Shown in pieces: positions 35,413 through 44,472 of a DNA stretch of 64,000 nt. Below the pieces are notes generated by a model that saw only the letters and a program-made list of their open reading frames with translations, was not told the origin of the DNA and did not search any database. The stretch is from an uncultured Rhodospirillales bacterium (lineage in GTDB: Bacteria; Pseudomonadota; Alphaproteobacteria; Acetobacterales; Acetobacteraceae). A program made the translations under genes and the position numbers. Where the stretch lies: NCBI GenBank assembly GCA_903924855.1, contig CAIYCW010000121.1, positions 1-64,000 of the forward strand. The letters run 5' to 3'. How positions within the stretch are numbered: position 1 is the first letter of the stretch; every line of letters begins with the position of its first letter.

Positions 35413-36975
35413 TCAGACCGGCTCGGCCTTCTCCCGTTTGCGCTGCACCGAACTTGGGATGCGCAGCGCATCTCGGTATTTGGCCACGGTCCGGCGTGCG
35501 ATGTCCACGCCTTCTCGTCGCAGACCGGCGACAATCGCGTCATCTGACAAAATATTATCCGCCGTCTCACGTCCGACCATCTCCTTGATGCGGTGGCGGA
35601 CCGCTTCGGCGGAGTGGGTTTCGCCGCCCGAGGTTGCGGCGATGGCGGTGGTGAAGAAGTATTTCAGTTCGTAGATGCCACGCGGCGTTGCGATGTATTT
35701 GCCGGCCGTCACACGGCTGACAGTGCTTTCATGCATCTCCACCGCATCGGCGATGTCGCGCAGGATCAACGGGCGCATGTGACCCACACCCTTGGTGAAG
35801 AATGCATCCTGCTGGCGCACGATTTCGGCTGACACCTTCAGGATGGTCTGTGCCCGTTGCTGCAGCGATTTCACCAGCCAGTTGGCGGTCTGCAGCTTCT
35901 CGGTGATGAAGCCGCGCTCCTCCTTCGAGCAACGGGGCAGCACCCGTGTGGAAAACGATTGGTTGACCAGCACGCGCGGCATGGTCTCCGGGTTCAGCTC
36001 CAGGATCCAGGCATTGCCCTCCTGGGGCTGTTGTGGCCGGCTCCAGCCATAGCGCGCCTCGCGCGCCGAATGGCCGGGATGGGGGGTGATGGGGGCGGCG
36101 CGCATCAGCACATCCGGCACCACCGGGATCAGCGGGCCGGCATCCCAGCTGGCGCCGGGTTTGGGGTCGAGCCTGCGGATCTCGGCGATCATGTCGGTGA
36201 GGTCGGCGGCATCGACGCCGCAGATCTGCATCAGCCGGCGCAGATCGCGCCTGGCCAGCAGCTCCAGATTGTCGAGCAGGGCGGCCATGGCGGGATCGAG
36301 CCGGTTCAGCTCGGCGAGCTGTGCCGCGAGACATTCCCGCAGGTCGCGGGCGAACATGCCGACCGGGTCGAAGCGCATCATCCGCGCGCGCACCGCCTCG
36401 ATCTCGGCCACGTCGCAGCCCATGGCGGTGGCAAGCGCCTCGGGCGGGGTGGAGAGCCGTCCGGTGGGTTCCAGCAGTGCGATGAGATGGGCGCCGATCA
36501 GCCGTTCCCGCCTGTCGTGGAAGGACAGGCGCAGCTGCTCGCCCAGATGCTCACGCAGATTGGGGGTTTCGGCCGCGAATTCATCGATGCCGCGGCCTTC
36601 CTCGCTGTACGGATCGCCGCCGCCGCCGCGTGAGAAGCCGGGGCCGTCGCCGGGGCTGCCGGGGTCGTAGGTCTCGGCATGGTCGGCGTGGTCGAGCGCT
36701 GCCTCCGGGCTGCCCATGGTCTCGGTGCGCATGATCTCGGCGAGGTCGGAGCCGGGGTGTTCGGCCTGCGGCAGCTGGTCCAGGGCGGGGCGTTCGAGGG
36801 CGGGCGCATCGGAGCCCTCATCGCGTTCGAGCAGCGGGTTGCGTTCCAGCTCCTCATCGATGAAGGCTGAAACCTCGATGTTGGAGAATTGCAGCAGCTT
36901 GATGGCCTGACGCAGCTGCGGCGTCATCACCAGCGATTGCGACTGGCGCAGATCAAGGCGAGGGCCGATCGCCAT
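35413..36975 (-). CDS. rpoN: RNA polymerase sigma-54 factor
   Basis: This 520-aa sigma factor has region I with glutamine-rich DLRQSQSLVMTPQLRQAIKL at the N-terminus, an acidic variable region II, the core-binding region and the -12-contacting HTH (HESTVSRVTAGKYIATP). The RpoN box is intact (ARRTVAKYR, near residue 500). It recognises -24/-12 promoters and depends on AAA+ activators, none of which is in the window. It lies between lptB and hpf. Confidence 0.97.
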   Translation of the reverse strand: MAIGPRLDLRQSQSLVMTPQLRQAIKLLQFSNIEVSAFIDEELERNPLLERDEGSDAPALERPALDQLPQAEHPGSDLAEIMRTETMGSPEAALDHADHAETYDPGSPGDGPGFSRGGGGDPYSEEGRGIDEFAAETPNLREHLGEQLRLSFHDRRERLIGAHLIALLEPTGRLSTPPEALATAMGCDVAEIEAVRARMMRFDPVGMFARDLRECLAAQLAELNRLDPAMAALLDNLELLARRDLRRLMQICGVDAADLTDMIAEIRRLDPKPGASWDAGPLIPVVPDVLMRAAPITPHPGHSAREARYGWSRPQQPQEGNAWILELNPETMPRVLVNQSFSTRVLPRCSKEERGFITEKLQTANWLVKSLQQRAQTILKVSAEIVRQQDAFFTKGVGHMRPLILRDIADAVEMHESTVSRVTAGKYIATPRGIYELKYFFTTAIAATSGGETHSAEAVRHRIKEMVGRETADNILSDDAIVAGLRREGVDIARRTVAKYRDALRIPSSVQRKREKAEPV

Positions 36976-37200
36976 TCATATCCCTCCAAAGCCGTCAGAC
37001 AATTCTGCGGACGTCAGCAGACAATGGGAGAGGCTTCGTGGCAAGCAAGATTCGTGCACAATTCTGGTCTGGGAATTGCGTGGACGGTTTTCAGCCGCGC
37101 GGCATGACAGGATTTCGCGGCGTCTGAGGCTCAGGGCCAGGCAAGCGCCTCAGTCTGTTCGCAAAAGGGAGGCGCTGGCGCGGGGCTGGACGTGACTGTG
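36976..37200. other. 225-bp lptB-rpoN spacer with an inverted repeat
   Basis: No gene is visible here. TGAGGC and GCCTCA (37125-37152) form a short inverted repeat that could end or slow transcription coming from lptB. The remaining sequence next to the rpoN start presumably holds an rpoN promoter, but I see no convincing -35/-10 pair. No -24/-12 autoregulation site is obvious. Confidence 0.5.
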
Positions 37201-37998
37201 TTACAGCGAGAATCTTTCGCCGAGGTAAACCCGGCGCACATCCTCGTGGTCCACCACCTCCTGCGGGGCGCCCTGCATCAGCACCTGGCCGTCATGCATG
37301 ATATAGGCGCGGTCGATGATCTCGAGCGTCTCGCGCACATTGTGGTCGGTGATCAGCACGCCGATGCCGCGATCCTTGAGATGCGAGACCAGATCGCGGA
37401 TCTCGCCCACCGCGATCGGGTCGATTCCGGCCAGCGGCTCGTCGAGCAGGATGTAGCTGGGCTGGGAGGCCAGCGCCCGGGCGATCTCCAGCCGACGCCG
37501 CTCCCCGCCGGACAGAGCGAGCGAGGGGGTGCGGCGCAGATGGCTGATGCCGAATTCGGCGAGCAGACCGTCGAGCAGCTGCTCACGCTCGCTGCGGTCG
37601 GGCTCGATCACCTCAAGCGCCGCCATGATGTTCTGTTCCACGTTGAGGCCGCGGAAGATGCTGGCCTCCTGCGGCAGATAGCCGATGCCGAGCCGGGCCC
37701 TGCGATACATCGGAAGGCCGGTGATGTCCTGGCCGTCGAGTGTGATGTTGCCGGTGTCCGGCCGCACCAGACCCACGATCATATAGAACGTCGTGGTCTT
37801 GCCGGCGCCGTTCGGGCCGAGCAGGCCCACCGCCTCTCCCCGCCGGACCACCACCGAGACGTCCCGCACCACGGCGCGCTTGTGATAGGTCTTGCCGACG
37901 CCGGTTGCGATCAGCCCGCCGGGCATGACCTGCGACACCGGATCAGGTTTGTCGGCGCTGGCGGTCTTGGTGGTGGCGGCAGGCGGAAGCTCGTTCAT
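37201..37998 (-). CDS. lptB: LPS export ABC transporter ATP-binding protein LptB
   Basis: This 265-aa ATPase drives lipopolysaccharide transport from the inner membrane through LptFG to the LptA bridge. Walker A GPNGAGKTT is near residue 60, the signature LSGGERRRLEIARAL is specific for LptB, and Walker B is YILLDEPLAGIDP. A 25-residue N-terminal extension precedes the usual start of the domain. It overlaps lptA by four bases. Confidence 0.96.
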   Translation of the reverse strand: MNELPPAATTKTASADKPDPVSQVMPGGLIATGVGKTYHKRAVVRDVSVVVRRGEAVGLLGPNGAGKTTTFYMIVGLVRPDTGNITLDGQDITGLPMYRRARLGIGYLPQEASIFRGLNVEQNIMAALEVIEPDRSEREQLLDGLLAEFGISHLRRTPSLALSGGERRRLEIARALASQPSYILLDEPLAGIDPIAVGEIRDLVSHLKDRGIGVLITDHNVRETLEIIDRAYIMHDGQVLMQGAPQEVVDHEDVRRVYLGERFSL

Positions 37999-38960
37999 TG
38001 CGGGGCGGCCTGCAGGCTGTGCATGGTGGATTGGTTGGGCACGATGAGGCCCTGAACCTGGCCATCCGGCGTGCTGGAGATCCGGGCGATCCCGGTCTTC
38101 ATGTTGAAATCGGCGGCGGGCCCGTTCACCTGGTTGTCGCCATGGGTGATGCGGGCATGGCCGACCACGCGGCCGATGCCGGTGGCGGGGATGTAGATGC
38201 CCTTGTCGCCGCGCACGATGTCGGTTGCGGTGCGCACCTCGACATGGCCGAAGGCGTCGATGCGTTTGAGCTTGCCGGCCTGATCAAGAGTGGGATCGCC
38301 GGTGGCAGGGGTGGCCGCCGGTGTGGGCTGTGGGGCCTGGCCCTGCGCGGCATTGGGGTCGTTGCGGTCCGGCTCGGTGTAGGAGACCAGGATGTCGGCT
38401 GCGATCCGCCTGGCGTCGTTGGTGACCACCACGGCATTGCCGCGCGCCACCGCCATGTGCAGCTGCGACCAGTATTCCAGCGTGTCGCGCGCGGTGATCA
38501 CGTCGGACGGGGTGGTGAGCTTGAGGGCGCTGCCGGTCATCACCAGCACGGCCTGGTCCATGTCGTAGATCGCGGTGTCGCCCAGCGCCTCATCGGTGGT
38601 GGTGACGATGCGGACATGGCCATGCGCCTCCAGCCGGTAGATCTCGTTGCCGCCGGTCTCGGCATCGGCGGCCGGATCGGGTGCGGGCTTGGCGGCCGGC
38701 GCGCCCTGCGCGGGCTTTTTCTTGCGGTAATGGCCAACCAGCTCATCGGCGAGCACGGTGACGTCGTTGCGCCTGGCCCGCGCGTCGCCGGAGGCGATCA
38801 CCACCTGATCGGCGTCATGCACCTCGAAGCCGCCGCGCGCGGTGATCTCCACCGGCCCGCCGCCGGACAGGTCGATGCCCTGGGCGGAGGCCGGGTGCAG
38901 CGCCGTGACGGCTGACAGCACCAGCACACAGGCGGCCAGGCGGAGAATGGCCGGGGTCAT
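37995..38960 (-). CDS. lptA: LPS transport periplasmic protein LptA
   Basis: This 321-aa protein has a signal peptide (MTPAILRLAACVLVLSAVTA) and an OstA/LptA beta-jellyroll (EITARGGFEVHDADQVVIASGDARA onwards, truncated here for brevity). It is longer than E. coli LptA (185 aa) because of two proline/alanine-rich inserts near residues 85-105 and 210-235. It bridges the periplasm for LPS export. It overlaps both lptC and lptB by four bases. Confidence 0.9.
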   Translation of the reverse strand: MTPAILRLAACVLVLSAVTALHPASAQGIDLSGGGPVEITARGGFEVHDADQVVIASGDARARRNDVTVLADELVGHYRKKKPAQGAPAAKPAPDPAADAETGGNEIYRLEAHGHVRIVTTTDEALGDTAIYDMDQAVLVMTGSALKLTTPSDVITARDTLEYWSQLHMAVARGNAVVVTNDARRIAADILVSYTEPDRNDPNAAQGQAPQPTPAATPATGDPTLDQAGKLKRIDAFGHVEVRTATDIVRGDKGIYIPATGIGRVVGHARITHGDNQVNGPAADFNMKTGIARISSTPDGQVQGLIVPNQSTMHSLQAAPQ

Positions 38961-39643
38961 TTGCGGGCTCCGTCGATGATCAGGCGGCCGGGGCCGGTGA
39001 CTTGCATGGTCTGGCCGCGGTCGGTGACGGCAAAGCCCTGCGCGTCCAGCACGCCGAACGGGCCTTCGACATGCACCTTGTCCTGCGAGCTGGCCGCGGA
39101 ATTCTTCATGTCCATCGTTGCCGTGTCGGTGAGAAGGGTCGTGCCATCGTCACGATAGAGCGTGACATCGCCCTGAAGATCAAGCTGGCCCAGCGGTTGG
39201 ATATAGACGCCCTGTGCAGCCTTGCCCTGCAGCCAGTGATTGCTCTCGGTGAGCAGATCGCTGATCGGGTCGGTGAGATCGACGCGGTCCTGGCTGACCT
39301 GGCGCGCGGTGTCGGCGGTGACGGTGTAGGGCTGGCCGCGTTCATCGACGCCGTTGTATTGCGCCCGGATCAGCTTGCCGCTTTCCGGATCGGGCAGGTT
39401 GGCCTTCAGCGCCATGCGCGCGGCGGTGCGGTCGCGCACGAATTCCGGGTAGGCCACGATGGCGGTCAGCAGGATCAGCGCCACCGCCGGCAGCAGGCGC
39501 TTGGCCAAAGCCACGCGCCATTGCCGCCGTGCGATGGTCTCCGGCTGCAGCGCCTCCCGCCTGCGCTGCGGATTGCCCTGGCGGGCATCGCGAACCGGCT
39601 TGCCATTCGTGCCAGGGGCCAGATGGGTGGGGGACTGCGCCAT
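38957..39643 (-). CDS. lptC: LPS export system protein LptC
   Basis: This 228-aa single-pass membrane protein has a hydrophobic anchor at residues about 48-65 (RLLPAVALILLTAIVAYPEF) after a basic cytoplasmic tail. A periplasmic LptC jellyroll follows (YTVTADTARQVSQDRVDLTD). It links LptBFG to LptA. Start ATG 39643 lies eight bases after the kdsD stop; longer frames run into kdsD. Confidence 0.9.
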   Translation of the reverse strand: MAQSPTHLAPGTNGKPVRDARQGNPQRRREALQPETIARRQWRVALAKRLLPAVALILLTAIVAYPEFVRDRTAARMALKANLPDPESGKLIRAQYNGVDERGQPYTVTADTARQVSQDRVDLTDPISDLLTESNHWLQGKAAQGVYIQPLGQLDLQGDVTLYRDDGTTLLTDTATMDMKNSAASSQDKVHVEGPFGVLDAQGFAVTDRGQTMQVTGPGRLIIDGARK

Positions 39644-39651
39644 CTGCGCTG

Positions 39652-40659
39652 TCAGACCACGCCTGCGCGCAGCAGGTCGTGGATGTGCAGAATGCCGATC
39701 GGGCGGTGCTGCGGATCGACCACGAACAGCGTGGTGACCGCGCGCTGTGGGCCGTTCATCGCAAGCAGCGCCTCGCCGGCCAGCGCATCCGGCCCGATGG
39801 TGAGCGGGCTGTGTGTCATCACGGTGCCGGCCTGCTGGTCGAGCAGGGCAGGGCCCATGGCGCGGCGCAGATCGCCATCGGTGATGATGCCGCACAGCCG
39901 GCCCTGCTGATCGGTGACGCCGACGCAGCCGAAGCGGCGCGCTGTCATCTCCAGCAGCGCCTCGCGCATCACGCGATGCTCGTCGCACAGCGGCAGCTCA
40001 TCCGGGCCGTGCATCAGGTCGCGCACCCGGCGCAGCTTGGCGCCGAGCTTGCCGCCCGGGTGGAACACCTTGAAGTCAGACGCGTTGAAGCCGCGCCGTG
40101 TCAGCAGCGCGACCGCGAGCGCATCGCCGAGGGCGAGCTGCATGGTGGTGCTGGTGGTGGGGGCGGGGCCGACCGGGGCTGCCTCGGGCTCGTTGGGCAG
40201 GATCAGCGCCACGTCGGCCGCGAGCGCCAGCGTGCTGTCTGCCCGGCTGGTGATGGCGACCAGCGGCATGGCGAAGCGGCGTGTGTGCGCCACCAGATCG
40301 GCCAGCTCGGCGGTCTCGCCGCTGTTGGACAGAGCGAGCACGCGATCGCCCGGCAGCACCATGCCGAGATCGCCGTGGCTGGCCTCGGCCGGATGGACGA
40401 AGATCGCGGGCGTTCCGGTCGACGCCATGGTCGCTGCGATCTTGCGCGCGATATGGCCGGATTTGCCCATGCCCGAGATCACCACGCGGCCATGCCGGTT
40501 GGCCTCGCTGTCGCCGGCCAGCAGGTCGAGGGCGGCCACGAATTTTTCGTCCAGGCTTGCGGCCAGGGCGGTGAGGGCGGTGGCTTCGGTGGAGAGCACA
40601 AAACGCGCGACCTCAAGGTCGGTTTTGGGGCCCGTTTCGGTGTGTGAGAAGGAATCCAT
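39652..40659 (-). CDS. kdsD: D-arabinose-5-phosphate isomerase
   Basis: This 335-aa enzyme makes arabinose-5-phosphate for Kdo, the inner core sugar of LPS. A SIS domain (VISGMGKSGHIARKIAATM, FVHPAEASHGDLGM, ALSNSGETAEL) is followed by two CBS domains. The length matches KdsD/KpsF (about 330 aa). It precedes lptC, and kdsC is not present here. ATG 40659 is preferred; an in-frame ATG 13 codons upstream is possible. Confidence 0.95.
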   Translation of the reverse strand: MDSFSHTETGPKTDLEVARFVLSTEATALTALAASLDEKFVAALDLLAGDSEANRHGRVVISGMGKSGHIARKIAATMASTGTPAIFVHPAEASHGDLGMVLPGDRVLALSNSGETAELADLVAHTRRFAMPLVAITSRADSTLALAADVALILPNEPEAAPVGPAPTTSTTMQLALGDALAVALLTRRGFNASDFKVFHPGGKLGAKLRRVRDLMHGPDELPLCDEHRVMREALLEMTARRFGCVGVTDQQGRLCGIITDGDLRRAMGPALLDQQAGTVMTHSPLTIGPDALAGEALLAMNGPQRAVTTLFVVDPQHRPIGILHIHDLLRAGVV

Positions 40660-40789
40660 GCCTGTTCTGATCAATACCCGTCGGCTGATATAGGCCAAAG
40701 GCCCGGACAGCGCCTGTAACGAAGCGCTACGTGCGCAGCGCTTCCGGCTTCACGTTCGCGTATATCGCGCGCCTGCGCGATTTTTCACG

Positions 40790-41446
40790 TCAATGGGCGA
40801 AAATGTCCGGCTCTTCATAGCCCAGCAGGTCCAGCCGGCAGCGCGTGGGCAGGAAGTCAAAACAGGCCTGCGCCAGAGCCAGCCGGCCTTCGCGTTCCAG
40901 CAGCTGTTCGAGTCGGGCCCAGAGCTGGTGCAGATACAGCACGTCCGACGCCGCATAGGCGAGCTGTTCGGCGGTCAGCTCGACCGCGCCCCAATCCGAG
41001 GTCTGCTGCTGCTTGGAGATCTCAACGCCCACCAGCTCGCGGCACAGATCGCGCAGGCCGTGGCGGTCGGTGAAGGTGCGGACCAGCTTGGCCGCGATCT
41101 TGGTGCATTTCACCGGGGCGACGGTGATGCCGAGCGAATGCTGCAGCAGCGCCACGTCGAAGCGGGCGAAATGCATCAGCTTGGTGACGGTGGGATCGGC
41201 CATCAGCCGTGCCAGGTTGGGGGCGTTGTTGCCGCGCCCGCCCAGGCTTTCGGGGATGATCTGCACCAGATGGGCCTGGCCGTCGCCGGCTGAGATCTGG
41301 ACCAGGCAGAGCCGGTCGCGATGCGGGTTGAGGCCCATCGCCTCGGTGTCGACGGCGATCACGCGGCCCAGATCAAGCCCGTCCGGCAGGTCGTGCCGGT
41401 GGAGATGGATGGTGGCGTTGGCGGTGAACTGCGTGATATCGGCCAA
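40790..41446 (-). CDS. rnd: Ribonuclease D-type 3'-5' exonuclease
   Basis: This 218-aa DEDDy exonuclease contains only the catalytic domain, as in short alphaproteobacterial RNase D proteins (E. coli Rnd is about 375 aa with HRDC domains). ExoI is AVDTEAMGL, ExoII is MHFARFDVALL and ExoIII is YAASDVLYLHQLW. The start is TTG 41446 with GGAGG six bases upstream. An ATG 38 codons further up lacks any domain content. It processes tRNA 3' ends and lies next to a tRNA-Leu gene. Confidence 0.9.
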   Translation of the reverse strand: MADITQFTANATIHLHRHDLPDGLDLGRVIAVDTEAMGLNPHRDRLCLVQISAGDGQAHLVQIIPESLGGRGNNAPNLARLMADPTVTKLMHFARFDVALLQHSLGITVAPVKCTKIAAKLVRTFTDRHGLRDLCRELVGVEISKQQQTSDWGAVELTAEQLAYAASDVLYLHQLWARLEQLLEREGRLALAQACFDFLPTRCRLDLLGYEEPDIFAH

Positions 41447-41625
41447 GCGGGCCTCCCGGCTGGAGTGCGCGCCGGGATTTCGGTCGCAAGACCCGGCATT
41501 CGCGAGAAAGCAAAGGGAATGAAGGTCTATTGTTCTCGCTGTAAGAAGAACACCTTCCAAGATGGAAGCCAGACTTTCCTTCGTCGCACCGCCGGTGCCG
41601 CAAGGCGGAGCTCGCCTTGGTCGTT

Positions 41626-41712
41626 TGGTGCCCAGAAGAGGACTCGAACCTCCACAGTATTACTACCACAGGTACCTGAAACCTGCGCGTCTACCAATTC
41701 CGCCATCTGGGC
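41626..41712 (-). tRNA. tRNA-Leu(CAG)
   Basis: This 87-nt gene includes an encoded CCA. The acceptor stem GCCCAGA pairs with TCTGGGC. The D-loop contains GGTAGACGC. The anticodon loop TTCAGGT (anticodon CAG, codon CUG) sits on a CAGGT/ACCTG stem. A long variable arm typical of leucine tRNA follows, then a GTTCGAGTC T-loop. Confidence 0.97.
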
Positions 41713-41760
41713 AACAGACGTGACGCCCGGTCGTTTGGGCCATCGTCGCGGTGGAGCGGC

Positions 41761-41789
41761 GAGATAGACCCGTGGCCCGCGCACGTCAA
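41761..41789 (-). promoter_or_regulatory. Sigma-70-type promoter of tRNA-Leu
   Basis: Read on the minus strand, TTGACG (41784-41789) and TATCTC (41761-41766) are separated by 17 bases, about 50 bases before the mature tRNA-Leu 5' end. This is close to the housekeeping consensus. Confidence 0.65.
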
Positions 41790-41861
41790 CAGGCATCTGG
41801 AAACTTGAGTGCGCGGGGCGTGTCTTTTATCACCGGCCGTGCCGACCCACAGGAGCCTTTC

Positions 41862-42818
41862 ATGTCCCAGTCCGCCGCAGCCAGTCGCCAGCTTGCCACC
41901 GTGTTCGGGGGATCGGGATTCATCGGCCGCTATGTCGTCAAGCGTCTGGCGCAGGCCGGCTATGTGGTCCGGGTGGCGGTGCGCGACCCGGAGGCGGCGA
42001 TGTTCCTCAAGACGATGGGGGCGGTGGGGCAGATCGTGCCGATGGCGGCACCGGTGACCGATGATGCGGCGGTGGCGCGCGCGGTGGCAGGGGCCTCGGT
42101 GGTGGTCAATCTGGTCGGCATTCTGGCCGAGCGCGCGGCGGGTGACTTCCAGCGCATCCAGGCGCAGGGCGCCGGGCGTGTGGCGCGCGCGGCTGCGGCG
42201 GCTGGTGTCGCGCGGTTCGTGCAGCTCTCCGCAATCGGGGCGGATGCCGGCAGTGCGAGCCTGTATGCGCGCAGCAAGGCCGAGGGGGAGGCCGCCGTGC
42301 TGGCGGCGATGCCGCTTGCGACCATTCTGCGGCCGTCTTTGGTGTTCGGTGCGCAGGACCAGTTCTTCAACCGGTTTGCCGGCATGGCTGCGATCTCGCC
42401 GGCCTTGCCGGTGATCTCGGGGGAGACGAAGTTCCAGCCGGTCTATGTGGCCGATGTGGCGGATGCGGTGATGCAGGCGATCGCGCGGCCCGAGGCGTGG
42501 GGCAAGACCTATGCGCTGGGCGGGCCGCGGGTTTGGAGCTTCCGCGAGCTGCTCGCCTATATCGTGGAGACGATCGGCCGGCCGCGGCTGCTGCTCAATG
42601 TGCCGATGGCGGTGGCGCGCATCCAGGCGGCGGTGCTGGAGAGGCTGCCGGGCAAGCTTCTGACCCGCGATCAGCTGATCCTGCTGGCGCAGGACAATGT
42701 GGTTGGTGATCTGCCGGGCCTGGCGGAGCTTGGCATTGCGGCCACACCGGTGGAGCAGATCGTGCCGGCGCAGCTGGCCCGCTTCCGGCCGCAGGAGCGC
42801 AAGCTCACCAAGGGCTGA
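41862..42818 (+). CDS. Complex I NDUFA9-like NAD(P)-binding protein
   Basis: This 318-aa extended short-chain dehydrogenase-like protein has a Rossmann motif VFGGSGFIGRYV at the N-terminus. The YARSKAEGE segment holds the family's YxxxK, and FQPVYVADVADAV matches the NDUFA9/YbjT-like group. In Alphaproteobacteria such proteins are accessory to respiratory complex I or quinone metabolism. AGGAGCC precedes ATG 41862. It is a stand-alone gene; the 210-bp gap to gltD shows no other gene. Confidence 0.85.
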   Translation: MSQSAAASRQLATVFGGSGFIGRYVVKRLAQAGYVVRVAVRDPEAAMFLKTMGAVGQIVPMAAPVTDDAAVARAVAGASVVVNLVGILAERAAGDFQRIQAQGAGRVARAAAAAGVARFVQLSAIGADAGSASLYARSKAEGEAAVLAAMPLATILRPSLVFGAQDQFFNRFAGMAAISPALPVISGETKFQPVYVADVADAVMQAIARPEAWGKTYALGGPRVWSFRELLAYIVETIGRPRLLLNVPMAVARIQAAVLERLPGKLLTRDQLILLAQDNVVGDLPGLAELGIAATPVEQIVPAQLARFRPQERKLTKG

Positions 42819-43028
42819 GGCGGCCGGTCGGGCCTGTTAGGTCCGATTTGCGACCAAGTCTTGGTTCGCTCCAGCAAGGACCTGCAAAACGCGCGGCTGT
42901 GTTGCGGCGGAAAGGGCAGTGATTCTGCCGCAATGGCCAAATATGTCCTTTTCTTGGCGGCAATCGTACCGTAAGCACCCTGCGCTGCTCCGCGATGGGA
43001 GCGGCGTGTCCGGGTGGGAGAGTGCGCG

Positions 43029-44465
43029 ATGGCCGAACGCATGCTGCAATTTGTCCGTCTGCCGCAGCAGACGCCCGACAAGCGGGCGGTGCCCGAACGC
43101 CGTGCCGATTTCGACGAGATCTACGAGGATTTCGACACGCCGCGCGCCACCGCCCAGGCCAGCCGCTGCAGCCAGTGCGGCGTGCCGTTCTGCCAGGTGC
43201 ATTGCCCGCTTTCCAACAACATCCCCGATTGGCTGAAGCTGACCGCGGAAGGCCGGCTGGAAGAGGCCTATGAGGTCAGTTCGGCAACCAACAACATGCC
43301 CGAGATCTGCGGCCGCATCTGCCCGCAGGACCGTCTGTGCGAGGGCAACTGCGTCATCGAGAAGGGCTTCGAGAGTGTGACGATCGGCGCCGTCGAGCGC
43401 TACATCACCGACACGGCGTTCGAGAAAGGCTGGGTGAAGCCGGTGAAGCCGCGCCAGGAGCGCGCAGAATCGGTTGCCATCATCGGGGCGGGGCCGGCAG
43501 GGCTCGCGGCGGCAGAGATGCTACGCCGGCAGGGCTATCAGGTGCATGTCTATGACCGCTACGACCGGGTCGGCGGGCTGCTGATTTACGGCATTCCAGG
43601 CTTCAAGCTGGAGAAGGAGATCGTCATCCGGCGCTGGAAGCTGCTGGAGGAAGGCGGTGTGGTGTTCCATCTCGGCGCCGATATCGGTGGGGCGGTGAGC
43701 TTTGCCGAACTGCGCGCCGGGCATGACGCGGTGCTGATCGCGACCGGCGTCTACAAGCCGCGCGACATTGGCGGGATTGGCGCCAATCTGGAGGGCGTGG
43801 TGCCGGCGCTCGACTATCTCACCGTGTCCAACCGGCAGAATCTGGGCGATGCGGTGCCGCTGTTCGACAGCGGCGCGTTGAACGCCCAGGGCAAGCATGT
43901 GGTGGTGATCGGCGGCGGTGACACCGCGATGGATTGCGTGCGCACCGCGGTGCGCCAGGGCGCTGCCTCGGTGAAATGCCTCTATCGCCGCGACAAGGCG
44001 AACATGCCGGGCTCGATGCGCGAGGTGAAGAACGCCGAGGAGGAGGGTGTCGAGTTCGTCTGGCTGGCAGCGCCCGAGGCGTTCCTGGGCGACACGCATG
44101 TGACCGCGGTGCGCGCGGCGCGGATGCATCTGGGGCTGCCCGATGCCTCCGGCCGGCAATCGGTGGAGCCGATCGCGGGCGGGCATTTCACCCTGCAGGC
44201 CGATCTGGTGATCAAGGCGCTTGGCTTTGATCCGGAGGATCTGCCCCAGGCCTTCGGCGAGGCGGATCTGACCGTCACGCGCTGGGGCACGCTGAAAGTG
44301 GATAACCGAACTTTCATGACAGGCTTGCCTGGCGTCTTCGCCGCCGGTGATATCGTGCGTGGGGCCTCGCTTGTGGTGTGGGCGATCAAGGATGGTCGTG
44401 ACGCTGCAAGCCAGATACATGCCTTCCTGCAACAGAACGCCACCGTTTCGGTGGCTGCGGAGTAA
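43029..44465 (+). CDS. gltD: Glutamate synthase small (beta) subunit
   Basis: This 478-aa subunit passes electrons from NADPH through FAD and iron-sulfur centres to GltB. The N-terminal 4Fe-4S ligands are in CSQCGVPFCQVHCPLSNN and CGRICPQDRLCEGNC. The FAD site is IIGAGPAGLAAAEML near residue 155, and the NADPH site VVIGGGDTAMDCV is near residue 295. GGGAG lies about eight bases before ATG 43029. It is transcribed with DUF2059 and gltB. Confidence 0.96.
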   Translation: MAERMLQFVRLPQQTPDKRAVPERRADFDEIYEDFDTPRATAQASRCSQCGVPFCQVHCPLSNNIPDWLKLTAEGRLEEAYEVSSATNNMPEICGRICPQDRLCEGNCVIEKGFESVTIGAVERYITDTAFEKGWVKPVKPRQERAESVAIIGAGPAGLAAAEMLRRQGYQVHVYDRYDRVGGLLIYGIPGFKLEKEIVIRRWKLLEEGGVVFHLGADIGGAVSFAELRAGHDAVLIATGVYKPRDIGGIGANLEGVVPALDYLTVSNRQNLGDAVPLFDSGALNAQGKHVVVIGGGDTAMDCVRTAVRQGAASVKCLYRRDKANMPGSMREVKNAEEEGVEFVWLAAPEAFLGDTHVTAVRAARMHLGLPDASGRQSVEPIAGGHFTLQADLVIKALGFDPEDLPQAFGEADLTVTRWGTLKVDNRTFMTGLPGVFAAGDIVRGASLVVWAIKDGRDAASQIHAFLQQNATVSVAAE

Positions 44466-44472
44466 CAAGAAC

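Noticed and set aside
36976-37200. Small RNA or extra gene between lptB and rpoN
   Set aside because: Only a short inverted repeat is visible; no convincing promoter-terminator pair or coding frame supports a separate gene.
41519-41767. Small plus-strand frame starting MKVYCSRCKKNT, resembling a CxxC zinc-ribbon start
   Set aside because: The resemblance ends after about 12 residues, and the frame then runs antisense through the tRNA-Leu gene.
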